Origin: Pseudoalteromonas sp. XMcav2-N
GTDB taxonomy: Bacteria; Pseudomonadota; Gammaproteobacteria; Enterobacterales; Alteromonadaceae
DNA: 33,717 nucleotides
NCBI RefSeq assembly: GCF_024124545.1
Contig: NZ_JAMXSF010000029.1
Span: 1-33,717, forward strand
Reading direction: 5' to 3'
The notes beneath the pieces are model-generated. The model ran no database searches and was not told the DNA's origin. It worked only from the letters and a program-made list of their open reading frames with translations. The number at the start of each line of letters is the position of its first letter. Within the stretch, counting starts at the first letter, position 1. Position numbers and translations under genes: made by a program. Below are positions 22,385 to 31,260 of the stretch, piece by piece.

Positions 22385-24634
22385 ATGAGAAAGGTTAAAA
22401 CTGGTGCCATTGCACTTTTAGTGGGCTGCGCGTTTAACGCACACGCGCAGCCCATCCCTGATGACTTAGATCTGGCGCTCACTGAGCTCATTGCTCAGCA
22501 TGGCCTGACAGGCAAGCCCGATAACGACTTTGACTTACCCAGCGTCGATGACCCCGAAGTCAAACTGGGTAAGCTGCTGTTTTTTAGCAAAGCGCTCAGT
22601 GGCGATAAGCAAGTCGCCTGCGCCAGCTGCCACCACCCCTACCTGGGTGGTGGTGACGGCCTCTCCCTGCCCGTGGGCACTCTGGCACAAGACCCGGATG
22701 TACTCGGGCCGGGCCGCAAAACCACCACAGGGCAGTTTTATGTGCCACGCAACTCGCCCAGTATTTTCAATGCATGGGTGCATAAACGCAGTTTGTTTCG
22801 TGATGCCCGGGTGGAGTTTCTGGACTGGCTGAACCCCGAGCAAGGAATAAGTACCCCGGATGTGCCTCATGGTGAAGCCGACCCCAATGCAGGTGACTCT
22901 TTGTTAGCGGCACAAGCACGCTTTCCGGTCGTTACCCCCTCAGAAATGCAGGGCTTTGAGTTTATGAAAGGCGCGCCCAATGAAGCCGTCAGGGCCCATC
23001 TGGCAGCACGAATCGGTAACTATGGCAGCGCTCAGGGCGAGCTGTTTCGCAACCAGTGGCGGGATTATTTTGCCGCGGTCTATGGCGATAAAAGCGCCGA
23101 AGAAATCGTTACTTTTGATAACATCACCCGTGCACTGGCAGCCTACCAGCAGTCGATGAACTTTACCGACAACCCCTGGAACCGCTACGTTCAGGGCGAT
23201 AAAAACGCGCTGAGTGAATCCGAAAAACGCGGGGCCTACCTGTATCTTTATATGCCTCCCCCGCCATCAGATGGCGGTAGTGAGCCAGACTTTTTGCCAA
23301 CCCAGTGCATTGGCTGTCACAACACCGACAGCTTTAGTCAGACCAAAGGTACTAACCACCATCGCCTGGCTTTTCCACAAATTGGACCTGGCACCGGTGA
23401 GCCTGGCGATGAAAGCAATGATCGCGGCCGTATGCTGCGTAACCAGAACCTGGATGACATCTACAGCTTTCGCTCCACAACCTTGCTGAACGTCGAGGTC
23501 ACCGGCCCCTATGGGCATGCGGGCAGCTACGATACGCTGGAGGAAGTGGTTGAGCATTACGATGATTACCATGCGGTATTAGATGACTACATAAACAATC
23601 AGGGCTGGTGCAGACAGCCACAGTTCAAAGACATAGAAAGTTGTGTCGACTTGTTCCCCGACACCCGACAGCACACCGATGCCGCCGCGAAAATCATTGA
23701 TGATGAAATTGCCGATGGTGCCCCGGTACTGCGTAAACTGGAGCTGAGCACTCAGGAAAAAGCGGATCTGGTCAACTTTATGAAGGCCCTGACCGATCCA
23801 TGTGTAAAGCAAGCTGAGTGCCTCATGGCCTGGCTGCCGCAACCACAGGAAGGCGATCCGGATGGTCTGCAACTGTTTGCCAAAAACTATCAGGGTGTGC
23901 CCTTGTATCTGCCCGCAGACTGCCGTCAGGGCGATACAGCGGTAACTGGCAGCCGCTTGTTGCTGGCGCAGGGTGAGTGTATTTCGGGCAAAGCCCATTA
24001 TTTTTATGTGGATGTCGTACAGAATAACACCACCTTGTATTTCAGCAGTCGTGGTGGCGCAGGACGCCCTCGCCTGTTTTACAATCCCGACCAATGGGCC
24101 GATCCGGCCAATGCTCAGGCAATATCGCGTGGCACAGGCACCGAGCAGGTGCTGAAAGTGACCGTCAATCGTGGCCGCCACTTTGTTTCTGTGTTGGATC
24201 CGCAGGGCTATGAAGGACTGACAATTGCAGCGGGTATCGACAGTGCCCTGCGTGAGCCGGGTGAGCAACCCCGCAATATCGTTAATGCCTGTGAGCAGGG
24301 CCTGCCCAGTGGCTATGCTGAACTTATGCCTGGTCGCGCCCAGTGTGCATCCTCTGGTGATAGTTACTTTTTTGTCAAAGTGACTGAGCCGGGTAGCACG
24401 CTGGAAATTCGCACCCGACACGGCGCCGGCAACAGCGACCTGTTTGTAAGCAACTTCTGGCCCAGCACCAGCATGTATACCTTTGCCTCACGCTCAGCAG
24501 ATAACACTGAGTTTCTGCGCATCGACGGCGCAGCTCCCGGCTGGTACTACTTTTTGCTCTCAGGTGGTGGCCAGAATGAGGGCGTGAGTATTCAGGCCGA
24601 CCTCATTCGTCCTGACCCGCCCAAAGGATCATAA
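22385..24634 (+). CDS. Di-heme cytochrome c peroxidase/MauG-family protein with C-terminal PPC-like domains
   Basis: A 749-residue secreted di-heme protein. A Sec signal peptide (MRKVKTGAIALLVGCAFNAHAQ, cleavage after AHA-Q about residue 21) is followed by a CcP/MauG-type core (about 25-470) with two c-heme motifs, CASCHH (79-83) and CIGCHN (308-312), and the family stretch TTLLNVEVTGPYGHAGSYDTLEEVVEHY. Two repeated beta-rich segments follow (about 485-595 and 620-740, each with a SYFFVKV/HYFYVDV and R-H/G-GAG motif), like pre-peptidase C-terminal (PPC) domains. It could reduce peroxides or oxidise a protein or peptide, as MauG or MbnH do; the substrate is unknown. AGGA is near the ATG. It is divergent from the RiPP-like ORF and has its own terminator. 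Confidence 0.85.
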   Translation: MRKVKTGAIALLVGCAFNAHAQPIPDDLDLALTELIAQHGLTGKPDNDFDLPSVDDPEVKLGKLLFFSKALSGDKQVACASCHHPYLGGGDGLSLPVGTLAQDPDVLGPGRKTTTGQFYVPRNSPSIFNAWVHKRSLFRDARVEFLDWLNPEQGISTPDVPHGEADPNAGDSLLAAQARFPVVTPSEMQGFEFMKGAPNEAVRAHLAARIGNYGSAQGELFRNQWRDYFAAVYGDKSAEEIVTFDNITRALAAYQQSMNFTDNPWNRYVQGDKNALSESEKRGAYLYLYMPPPPSDGGSEPDFLPTQCIGCHNTDSFSQTKGTNHHRLAFPQIGPGTGEPGDESNDRGRMLRNQNLDDIYSFRSTTLLNVEVTGPYGHAGSYDTLEEVVEHYDDYHAVLDDYINNQGWCRQPQFKDIESCVDLFPDTRQHTDAAAKIIDDEIADGAPVLRKLELSTQEKADLVNFMKALTDPCVKQAECLMAWLPQPQEGDPDGLQLFAKNYQGVPLYLPADCRQGDTAVTGSRLLLAQGECISGKAHYFYVDVVQNNTTLYFSSRGGAGRPRLFYNPDQWADPANAQAISRGTGTEQVLKVTVNRGRHFVSVLDPQGYEGLTIAAGIDSALREPGEQPRNIVNACEQGLPSGYAELMPGRAQCASSGDSYFFVKVTEPGSTLEIRTRHGAGNSDLFVSNFWPSTSMYTFASRSADNTEFLRIDGAAPGWYYFLLSGGGQNEGVSIQADLIRPDPPKGS

Positions 24635-24705
24635 ACAGAACCGCAAGCTAAACTAGAGTCCCCCCTCTACTTTGCCCAGTAGATATCAGCCGTGATATCA
24701 ACCCC

Positions 24706-24735
24706 AAAGCCGTAGTCCTACCTGCGGCTTTTTAT
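24706..24735 (+). terminator. Rho-independent terminator after the di-heme gene
   Basis: AAAGCCG (24706-24712), a 12-nt loop and CGGCTTT (24725-24731), continued by TTTA. It is a classic stem with U-tract, 70 bp past the stop codon. Confidence 0.8.
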
Positions 24736-24777
24736 TCTTCACAGTGTGATCAAAGAGTTGCAGCACATACAAATCTC

Positions 24778-24795
24778 TTTAACCCGCCTTTAACC
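24778..24795 (+). promoter_or_regulatory. Direct repeat TTTAACC-N4-TTTAACC upstream of RND operon
   Basis: Heptamers at 24778-24784 and 24789-24795 with an 11-bp period, identical to the pair at 22296-22313. An inverted AACCGC / GCGGTT pair also lies nearby (24791-24817). It is a likely binding site for the OmpR-type regulator of the operon; the site is about 84 bp before the ATG of the adaptor gene. Confidence 0.6.
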
Positions 24796-24878
24796 GCACG
24801 CTCTTTAGACTAGCGGTTACTTTTTACCCGCATAAAAATTCAGCGGGCAAACCTAAGTGCTTATTCAGAGAATTCATC

Positions 24879-26078
24879 ATGACGTTACTCAACAACCGTT
24901 TACTCATTACCCAGCTGGCTTTTTGTGGCCTGTGTGCCGCCATTGTCTTTGCAATCCCCTCTCTGGGTGGTGCAGAAGCGCAGGCCCAGACTCAGCCAGG
25001 CTCTGAGCAACGCCAACAAACGAGCGCAGCCCTGAGCCTGCCTCAGGTCACGGTCACGACCGTGCAGGCGGCCAGTTACACTCGGGTCATTACCGCGCAT
25101 GGCACAGTCAAGGCCACTCACGCACTGACGCTCAGCAGCGAGGTGGGCGGCCGGGTGGCTCAGCTACATCCAGACTTTAAGCAAGGGGCACGACTGTCGT
25201 CCGGGACGGTACTGGCACGCATAGACGACACCCAGTTGCAACAGGCGCTGGCCAGTGCCGAAGTATCGCTGGCACAAGCCAGGCTGAATGTGGAAGAAGA
25301 AAAGCTACAGAGCTCGCCAAACAAGGCGCAGTGGCGCCAGCTGGCCAGCACCGACAGTAAAGGGCTCTTGTCGTCATTACGTGCGCCGCAGCAAGACGTT
25401 GTGGCCACGCAGCTAAGTTTAGCTGAAGCGCAGCTGCAAAGTGCCCGGTACAACCTGGCCGCCAGCCAGTTTACCCTGCCCTTTGATGCCACCATAGTCA
25501 CGCGCTCGGTACAACCTGGCAGTTATGTGCAACCGGGCAGCCCCATTGCCACACTTTACAGCACAGCGCAGGCCGAAGTATCCGTTGAACTCAGCGCCGA
25601 GCAATGGCAGCACCTGCCCACTCAGGCGATGCCCGAGAGCGGCTGGTCGGTTACGCTCAACGATGCCACAAGCGATACCGCAGACACACAATGGCACGGC
25701 CAAGTGACGCGCCTGAGTCAGCACATTGACCCTCAGTCGCGCCAGCGCCTGGCTATTGTCAGCGTAGACAACCCCTTAGATCAGGCTCAGCCGTTGTACT
25801 TTGGCAGCTATGTTGAGGTGCACATTAAGGGCGCGGAGCAAAACGACCTGTGGCGTGTTCCCGCGTCAGCCTTGTCGCAGCAAAATCATATCTGGTATGT
25901 CGATGAGGAAAATCGCCTGGCGCACTTTACCCCGCAGATCCAGTTTCGCCAGCACAGCGCCGTTTATATCAAGGCCCGTGAAGACATGCACCAGGCCAAT
26001 ATCGTGCTACGCCCACTCAGTGCCTACCTCGACGGCATGAAGGTCACTCCAGTGACAGAGGAGCGCGCCCATGACTGA
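24879..26078 (+). CDS. RND efflux periplasmic adaptor subunit (membrane fusion protein)
   Basis: A 399-residue membrane fusion protein of the RND family, the periplasmic link between pump and outer-membrane channel. The N-terminal hydrophobic anchor (about 10-28) is followed by the lipoyl-half motif TLSSEVGGRVAQLHPDFKQGARLSSGTVLARID (begins about residue 85), an alpha-hairpin (about 122-190, rich in SLAQARLNVEEE type heptads) and the second lipoyl half FDATIVTRSVQPGSYVQPGSPIATLY, then a beta-barrel and a proximal domain ending ALSQQNHIWYVDEEN. It overlaps the pump gene by 8 bp, so the genes are translationally coupled. No outer-membrane channel gene is in the operon; a TolC supplied elsewhere is expected. 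The substrate is unknown. Confidence 0.9.
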   Translation: MTLLNNRLLITQLAFCGLCAAIVFAIPSLGGAEAQAQTQPGSEQRQQTSAALSLPQVTVTTVQAASYTRVITAHGTVKATHALTLSSEVGGRVAQLHPDFKQGARLSSGTVLARIDDTQLQQALASAEVSLAQARLNVEEEKLQSSPNKAQWRQLASTDSKGLLSSLRAPQQDVVATQLSLAEAQLQSARYNLAASQFTLPFDATIVTRSVQPGSYVQPGSPIATLYSTAQAEVSVELSAEQWQHLPTQAMPESGWSVTLNDATSDTADTQWHGQVTRLSQHIDPQSRQRLAIVSVDNPLDQAQPLYFGSYVEVHIKGAEQNDLWRVPASALSQQNHIWYVDEENRLAHFTPQIQFRQHSAVYIKAREDMHQANIVLRPLSAYLDGMKVTPVTEERAHD

Positions 26079-29000
26079 ACGTTTTTCAATTATTGCCTGG
26101 TTTGCCAAAAACCCGGTTGCGGCCAACCTGCTTATGCTGGCGGTGATCCTGCTGGGCCTAAGCAGCGCCGATAGTCTGCGCAAAGAAGGCTTTCCGCAAC
26201 AAGACCCGGACACGGTACAGATCAGCGTGGCCTACCCTAGCGGCAGTGCCGCCCAGGCCGAGCAGGGCATTGCAATCGCCATAGAAAATGCCCTGGAATC
26301 CGTCAAAGGGATCAAACGCGTTACCACCACAGCCAGCGCCAGCACTGTGCAGGTACTCGTAGAAAAAACCTCGCAACATGAATTGGATACCTTACAAAGA
26401 GACATAAAAAACCAGGTTGATGCCATTTACAACCTGCCAGAGGACGCCGAAAAACCCGTAATTACTACGGCCCAGCGGGAGCAGGAAGTGATCCGGGTGC
26501 AGCTGTTTGGCGAGTTGTCGACTCAGACACTGCAAACCCTCGGTAGCCAGCTTGCCGACGACTTACTGGCGCAGCCCAATATCGCCACGCTCAAGCAAAA
26601 CGATCACCGCGATCCGCTGGTAGCTATTGAAATCAACGAGGCGCGCCTGCAAGCCTATCAGCTCAGTTTCAGCGACGTGGCCGGGGCCATTAATCAGTAT
26701 TCCGGCACGGCACTGACCACCAGCCTGCGTAACCCGGATAAGGTTCTGCGCCTCAAAGCCGCCGAGCAGGCGCTTTACGCCAGTGACTTTGCCTCGATTG
26801 TGGTCGCGACCACAGCTGCGGGCAAAAGCATTCGACTCAGTGACGTTGCCACATTACAAGACACCTTTGCCGATGACAGCTTTCATCTGGCGCGGTTTAA
26901 CGGTCATCCCACCTACGGCATTACCATAGTGATGGATGAATACGGCGACATGAGTAAAAGCGTGGCACAGGCCAAAGCCGTGGTGGCCAAGTGGCAAAGC
27001 AAGCTGCCTGAAGGCGCTTCGCTTATCACCTGGTACGACAATTCTAAACTGATCACCGAGCGCCTGAGCCTGCTGAGCCTGAACGCGCTGAGCGGTATTG
27101 CCTTGGTGTTTATGGTACTGGCGCTATTTTTAAACCTGAAAGTGGCTTTCTGGGTTGCTGCGGGCCTGCCCTTTGTGTTCTTTGGCAGCCTGTACTTTAT
27201 GACAGAGCCCTACACGGGCATGACCCTCAACGAAATGACCACCTTTGGCTTTATTATGGCGCTGGGCATAGTCGTGGACGATGCCGTGGTGGTGGGTGAA
27301 AGTATTTACACCACCCGAAAGCGCTTTGGCGATACCCTCAGTAACACCATCAAAGGCACCCATCTGGTCGCGGTCCCTACCCTGTTTGGCGTATTAACGA
27401 CCGTCGCGGCCTTTGCGGCACTGGCCAATATCTCGGGCGGGCTGGGCGTTCTGTATGCGCAGTTTGGCACTGTGGTCACCTTATGTTTGTTGCTGTCTGT
27501 GGTGGAATCTAAACTGATCTTACCAGCGCATCTGGCGTACATTCGCACCCGACAAAAGCCCCAAAAGCAGCCAAACCGCATCGCGCTGCTGTGGCATCGC
27601 GTGCAACAAAAGGCAGATGGTTTACTGACCGGCTTTAATCAGCGCCTGTACAAGCCGGCACTGGAGCGCGTAATGCACTTTCGCTACGCCGCACTGATGG
27701 GGTTTGTTGCGCTGTTTTTTCTGGCCATCAGCCTGATCACCCAGGGCATGGTCAGGGTGGGCTTTTTCCCCGGACTGCCAGCGGATACCATCACCGCCAT
27801 CATGACACTCTATAACGACGCCAGTTTTGGCCAGACAGCCCGCAACCTGGATCAGCTGGAGGCCCAGCTATATCAGGCCGAACAACAATTGCTGGACAAG
27901 CAAAACATCAGTCACATCGCCAGCGTGTCGGTCAGCGCCACGGGCGATCAGAGCGGCATACTCAATGTGGAGCTGGCCGGCACCCAGCCCTACACCCTGA
28001 GTGAACTGGCAAAACGCTGGCGCGCCATCGCAGGCACCCCGGAGGCCAGTAAAACCTTACACATTCAGGCACAACTGGCACGCGTCTCCAACTTTAAGGT
28101 GGAGCTAAAAAGTACCAGCGACGAAACGTTAGAGGCCGCCGAAGCGACCTTGCAGCAGGCGCTGCGCGATATCAGTGGCGTACACAGCATCGACAGCTCG
28201 CTGGCTCCGGGCGAAGCGACGATGCGTTTTGAAGTGACCGAAGAGGGCGAAATGCGCGGCTTTACCACTCAGCTACTGGCACGCCAGCTGTTGCAAGCCT
28301 TTGGCGGTGAAGTGGTACAACGCTATATGCGCAACAAAGATGAAGTGAAAGTAAGGGTTCGCTACCCGCTGGATGAGCGCAGCGAACAAGGGGACGTGCT
28401 TGCAGCCCGGGTGCGTGCCCCGGACGGGCGAACCGTGCCGCTGGGCAACGTTGCCAAAGCTACCTACACCAGCGAAGTACAGTCCATTACCCGTATCAAC
28501 GGCGTCAGAGCAGTCACTGTGTCCGCAGCAGTGAATAAAACCCAGCTGACCCCCACTGAATTAGTGGCCCAACTGGAGCAAAGCGTGGTCCCAGAGCTAC
28601 GTGCTCAGTACCCGGATCTGACGCTGCACTTTGCCGGAGAAGCCGAGCACCAAAAAGAAGCCACTGACTCCATGAGCTCGGCTTACCTGCTGGCGCTGCT
28701 GGCCATCTATGCGCTGCTGGCTATCCCACTGAAGTCCTACTGGCAGCCGCTGATCATCATGTCGGTGATCCCGTTTGGCTTTGTGGGCGCGATTTTAGGA
28801 CACTGGGGCTTAGGTTTAACGCTCAGTATTCTATCCTTAAATGGCATACTGGCGCTCAGTGGCGTGGTGATCAACGACAGCCTGCTGCTGGTCAGCCAGT
28901 TTAATCGCTATCGCAATGAGGGGAAAACCATGCAAAATGCGCTACTTGAAGCCTGCACGGGTCGCCTGCGCGCAATACTGCTGACGTCACTGACCACTTT

Positions 29001-29220
29001 TGCCGGGCTGTATCCTATTTTGGGCGAAACCTCTCAGCAGGCACAGTTTCTGATCCCTGCCGCGGCTTCGCTGGGCTATGGCATTTTGTTTGCCACTGCC
29101 ATTACCTTGTTTTTAATTCCTGTTTTACTGCTGATCAGCCACGATATTGCTAGCCTGATGAGCCGATTCAACCCCATTCGTACGGAGCATGTCCCCCATG
29201 ATCAACGTCATTTTAGTTGA
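26071..29220 (+). CDS. RND-family efflux pump (inner-membrane transporter)
   Basis: A 1049-residue resistance-nodulation-division transporter, full length for the family. There is one N-terminal membrane helix (about 12-30, NLLMLAVILLGLS), a large periplasmic domain, a six-helix bundle starting with ALSGIALVFMVLALFLNL (about 340) that contains the proton-relay segment ALGIVVDDAVVVGESIY (Asp pair about 403-406), a second periplasmic domain with FPGLPADTITAIMTLY, and a second helix bundle that ends near 1030. The AcrB-type broad-substrate clade is plausible, but the short GxxGP/TITRING motif set does not settle drug versus metal; the HME signature is not obvious. Its partner genes are adaptor, regulator and kinase in the same direction. 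Confidence 0.92.
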   Translation: MTERFSIIAWFAKNPVAANLLMLAVILLGLSSADSLRKEGFPQQDPDTVQISVAYPSGSAAQAEQGIAIAIENALESVKGIKRVTTTASASTVQVLVEKTSQHELDTLQRDIKNQVDAIYNLPEDAEKPVITTAQREQEVIRVQLFGELSTQTLQTLGSQLADDLLAQPNIATLKQNDHRDPLVAIEINEARLQAYQLSFSDVAGAINQYSGTALTTSLRNPDKVLRLKAAEQALYASDFASIVVATTAAGKSIRLSDVATLQDTFADDSFHLARFNGHPTYGITIVMDEYGDMSKSVAQAKAVVAKWQSKLPEGASLITWYDNSKLITERLSLLSLNALSGIALVFMVLALFLNLKVAFWVAAGLPFVFFGSLYFMTEPYTGMTLNEMTTFGFIMALGIVVDDAVVVGESIYTTRKRFGDTLSNTIKGTHLVAVPTLFGVLTTVAAFAALANISGGLGVLYAQFGTVVTLCLLLSVVESKLILPAHLAYIRTRQKPQKQPNRIALLWHRVQQKADGLLTGFNQRLYKPALERVMHFRYAALMGFVALFFLAISLITQGMVRVGFFPGLPADTITAIMTLYNDASFGQTARNLDQLEAQLYQAEQQLLDKQNISHIASVSVSATGDQSGILNVELAGTQPYTLSELAKRWRAIAGTPEASKTLHIQAQLARVSNFKVELKSTSDETLEAAEATLQQALRDISGVHSIDSSLAPGEATMRFEVTEEGEMRGFTTQLLARQLLQAFGGEVVQRYMRNKDEVKVRVRYPLDERSEQGDVLAARVRAPDGRTVPLGNVAKATYTSEVQSITRINGVRAVTVSAAVNKTQLTPTELVAQLEQSVVPELRAQYPDLTLHFAGEAEHQKEATDSMSSAYLLALLAIYALLAIPLKSYWQPLIIMSVIPFGFVGAILGHWGLGLTLSILSLNGILALSGVVINDSLLLVSQFNRYRNEGKTMQNALLEACTGRLRAILLTSLTTFAGLYPILGETSQQAQFLIPAAASLGYGILFATAITLFLIPVLLLISHDIASLMSRFNPIRTEHVPHDQRHFS

Positions 29221-29878
29221 GGATGACCTGGCACTGGCCGGTAACATCATTGATTACTTTGAGCTGGAAAACATCATCTGCGACCACGCAGCCAACGGGG
29301 TCGCCGCGCTCAACCTGATCCATGATAACCACTATCAGGTGATCATTCTGGATTTAAACCTGCCGCGTATGGATGGTCTGCAGATCTGTCAGGCACTGCG
29401 CGACGAAGGCGACGATACCTCAGTGATCATGCTCACCGCCAGGGATCAGCTTGAAGACAAACTGGCCGGTTTTGCCACCGGCTGCGATGACTATCTTGTG
29501 AAGCCCTTTGCCATGGCGGAGCTGGTGGTCAGGGTAAAAACCCTGGCCAAGCGTAAAAGTGGCGAAATAAAACGGCTGGAACTGGCCGGATTATGCCTGG
29601 ATATAGATGGCCGTGACGCCACGTATCATGGCAGCCGTCTTAAGCTTAGCCCGACCGGCATGGTAATACTCGAAACCCTGCTTCGCGCCCATCCTAATCT
29701 GGTTACCCGGCAGGTGCTGTTACAGGCTATCTGGGGCGATGAACAACCGGACAGTAATGCACTTAAAGTGCATATTCACCACCTGCGCAAAGCGTTGGCG
29801 ATGTACACAACCCATATCACAGTTGATGCCATACCCAGACAAGGCTTTAAACTGCACTGTCTTCAGGAGGAGAATTAA
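29198..29878 (+). CDS. OmpR/PhoB-family response regulator of the RND operon
   Basis: A 226-residue regulator with a receiver domain (acidic D9/D10, phospho-acceptor D52 in VIILDLNLPRMDG, Lys in YLVKPF about 103) and a winged-helix DNA-binding domain (about 130-222; LVTRQVLLQAIWG and HIHHLRKAL). The start at the ATG at 29198 is preferred over an ATG at 29189 because GGAG at 29184-29187 has proper spacing only to the later one. It overlaps the end of the pump gene by 23 bp and overlaps the kinase start by one base. It probably controls the whole operon, and perhaps the di-heme gene, through the 11-bp-period TTTAACC repeats upstream of both. Confidence 0.9.
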   Translation: MINVILVEDDLALAGNIIDYFELENIICDHAANGVAALNLIHDNHYQVIILDLNLPRMDGLQICQALRDEGDDTSVIMLTARDQLEDKLAGFATGCDDYLVKPFAMAELVVRVKTLAKRKSGEIKRLELAGLCLDIDGRDATYHGSRLKLSPTGMVILETLLRAHPNLVTRQVLLQAIWGDEQPDSNALKVHIHHLRKALAMYTTHITVDAIPRQGFKLHCLQEEN

Positions 29879-31158
29879 TGGCCCCCATACATATGAGCCT
29901 ACGTCGCTATATTCTCGCCGCATTGCTGGTGCTGGCCACTTTGGTCATCAGTTTGTTGTCGGTGCTCTGGACCAACAGCTTTTTTACCGGGCTCGATGAC
30001 ATGATGAAAGGCACTATGCTGAATGTTGCCCAGGCCCATCATCCTCAGCCCGGCCAACCTGTCAAAGCACACAATTTTGTGGTGGCCAGTCAGTGGCAGG
30101 ATTTACCCGATGCGATCCGCACAGCGTTTTCCCGTCAGGATATAGAATCCAATGCGCTGCATAAAAACGTGACCCGCGACAATATACTCACCCGCCCCAG
30201 TGATGCGCGATTTGTTATGTACTTTGAAAAGCCTGATGGTCAGTCGGGGTTTGTTGCCCACCATTTTATAGCCCCAAAAACACCGCCCAAAGCCTGGTTC
30301 CAGGGGCCTGAGATATTGGGCATATTATTCGCTCTGGGCACCCTCGCATTGTTTGCTTCGATCCTGGTGATGCTGATGCGCACCGTGACCCGGCCCGTGG
30401 CAGAACTACATGCATGGGCAGCCGAGCTGGATCATCACTCGCTCAACGAGCCGCCTCCGGTATTTCGATACCACGAACTCACAACCCTGGCGGAACTGAT
30501 CCAGCAAAGCCTGCAGCAGGTTAAACAAAGCCTGGACCGGGAGCAGGCGTTTGTCAGCTACGCCAGTCACGAGCTGCGCACACCTATTGCCGTGATCCGC
30601 AGCAGCGTAGAACTACTACAACGCCTTGACAGCGCTCAATGTGAAAAAAGCAACAAGGCACTAAAGCGCATTGACCACGCGAGTCAGGCGATGGTCGCGC
30701 TGACTGAAACTCTGCTGTGGCTAAGCCGCAAGGGACAACCTCTGAGAGATTTAAAGACCGTAAAACTGGCCGGGTTGGTGGAATCACTGATGCAGGACCT
30801 GACTTATCTGAAGCAGGGAAAACACATAGACATACGGCTTGAGACCGACGATTATCGCTGCGAGTTACCTCATTCCGGCGCCACTATCGTCATTGGCAAC
30901 CTGTTGCGAAATGCCATTCAGCATACCCATCAGGGTGCCATTTCTATCCACCAGACTCAGCATATACTGGAAATTGAAAATCACGAATACATAGGCTCAG
31001 AGCCACCCTCAGAGCACAGTGCGCTCCACAATACTGCGGGCTACGGCTTAGGTCTGGATCTGGCGCAAAAACTATGTGACGAACTTGGCTGGCAGTTGAG
31101 CATTCGCCACGACGCACACCGCTTTTGTGTTACGCTGGTTTTATCACCACAATATTAG
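29878..31158 (+). CDS. Sensor histidine kinase of the RND operon
   Basis: A 426-residue two-TM kinase. TM1 is about 13-33 (LVLATLVISLLSVLW), followed by a short periplasmic loop (about 34-145), TM2 (about 147-168, ILGILFALGTLALFASILVML), a HAMP-like linker, HisKA with H231 in YASHELRTPIAVI, and an ATPase domain with N-box GNLLRNAIQHTH (about 340-351) and G2 GYGLGLDLA (about 388). The G1 box is degenerate: where DxGxGI is expected it reads IENHEYIG, with Asn instead of Asp. The frame overlaps the regulator stop by one base (TAATG). It is the last gene of the four-gene operon and has a hairpin after its stop. The signal is unknown; an efflux substrate or envelope stress is the usual expectation. 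Confidence 0.88.
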   Translation: MAPIHMSLRRYILAALLVLATLVISLLSVLWTNSFFTGLDDMMKGTMLNVAQAHHPQPGQPVKAHNFVVASQWQDLPDAIRTAFSRQDIESNALHKNVTRDNILTRPSDARFVMYFEKPDGQSGFVAHHFIAPKTPPKAWFQGPEILGILFALGTLALFASILVMLMRTVTRPVAELHAWAAELDHHSLNEPPPVFRYHELTTLAELIQQSLQQVKQSLDREQAFVSYASHELRTPIAVIRSSVELLQRLDSAQCEKSNKALKRIDHASQAMVALTETLLWLSRKGQPLRDLKTVKLAGLVESLMQDLTYLKQGKHIDIRLETDDYRCELPHSGATIVIGNLLRNAIQHTHQGAISIHQTQHILEIENHEYIGSEPPSEHSALHNTAGYGLGLDLAQKLCDELGWQLSIRHDAHRFCVTLVLSPQY

Positions 31159-31208
31159 ACAACGAGGTGAGCTAACAACCTGCCGAATCTGCTTAGAGTC
31201 AGGCACGC

Positions 31209-31241
31209 GCTCAGTGAGCAGTTAAGTCTGCTCCACTGAGC
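31209..31241 (+). terminator. Hairpin after the RND operon
   Basis: GCTCAGTG-AGCAG, loop TTAAGT, CTGCT-C-CACTGAGC: a 13-bp stem with one bulged C, about 50 bp past the kinase stop. The tail is only TGTATGATTTATT. It also faces the end of the minus-strand gene at 31261. Confidence 0.55.
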
Positions 31242-31260
31242 CTGTATGATTTATTCGGTT

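Noticed and set aside
23579..24421. 280-codon frame on the minus strand
   Set aside because: Antisense to the di-heme protein's C-terminal half; the plus-strand frame has the heme and PPC-like features.
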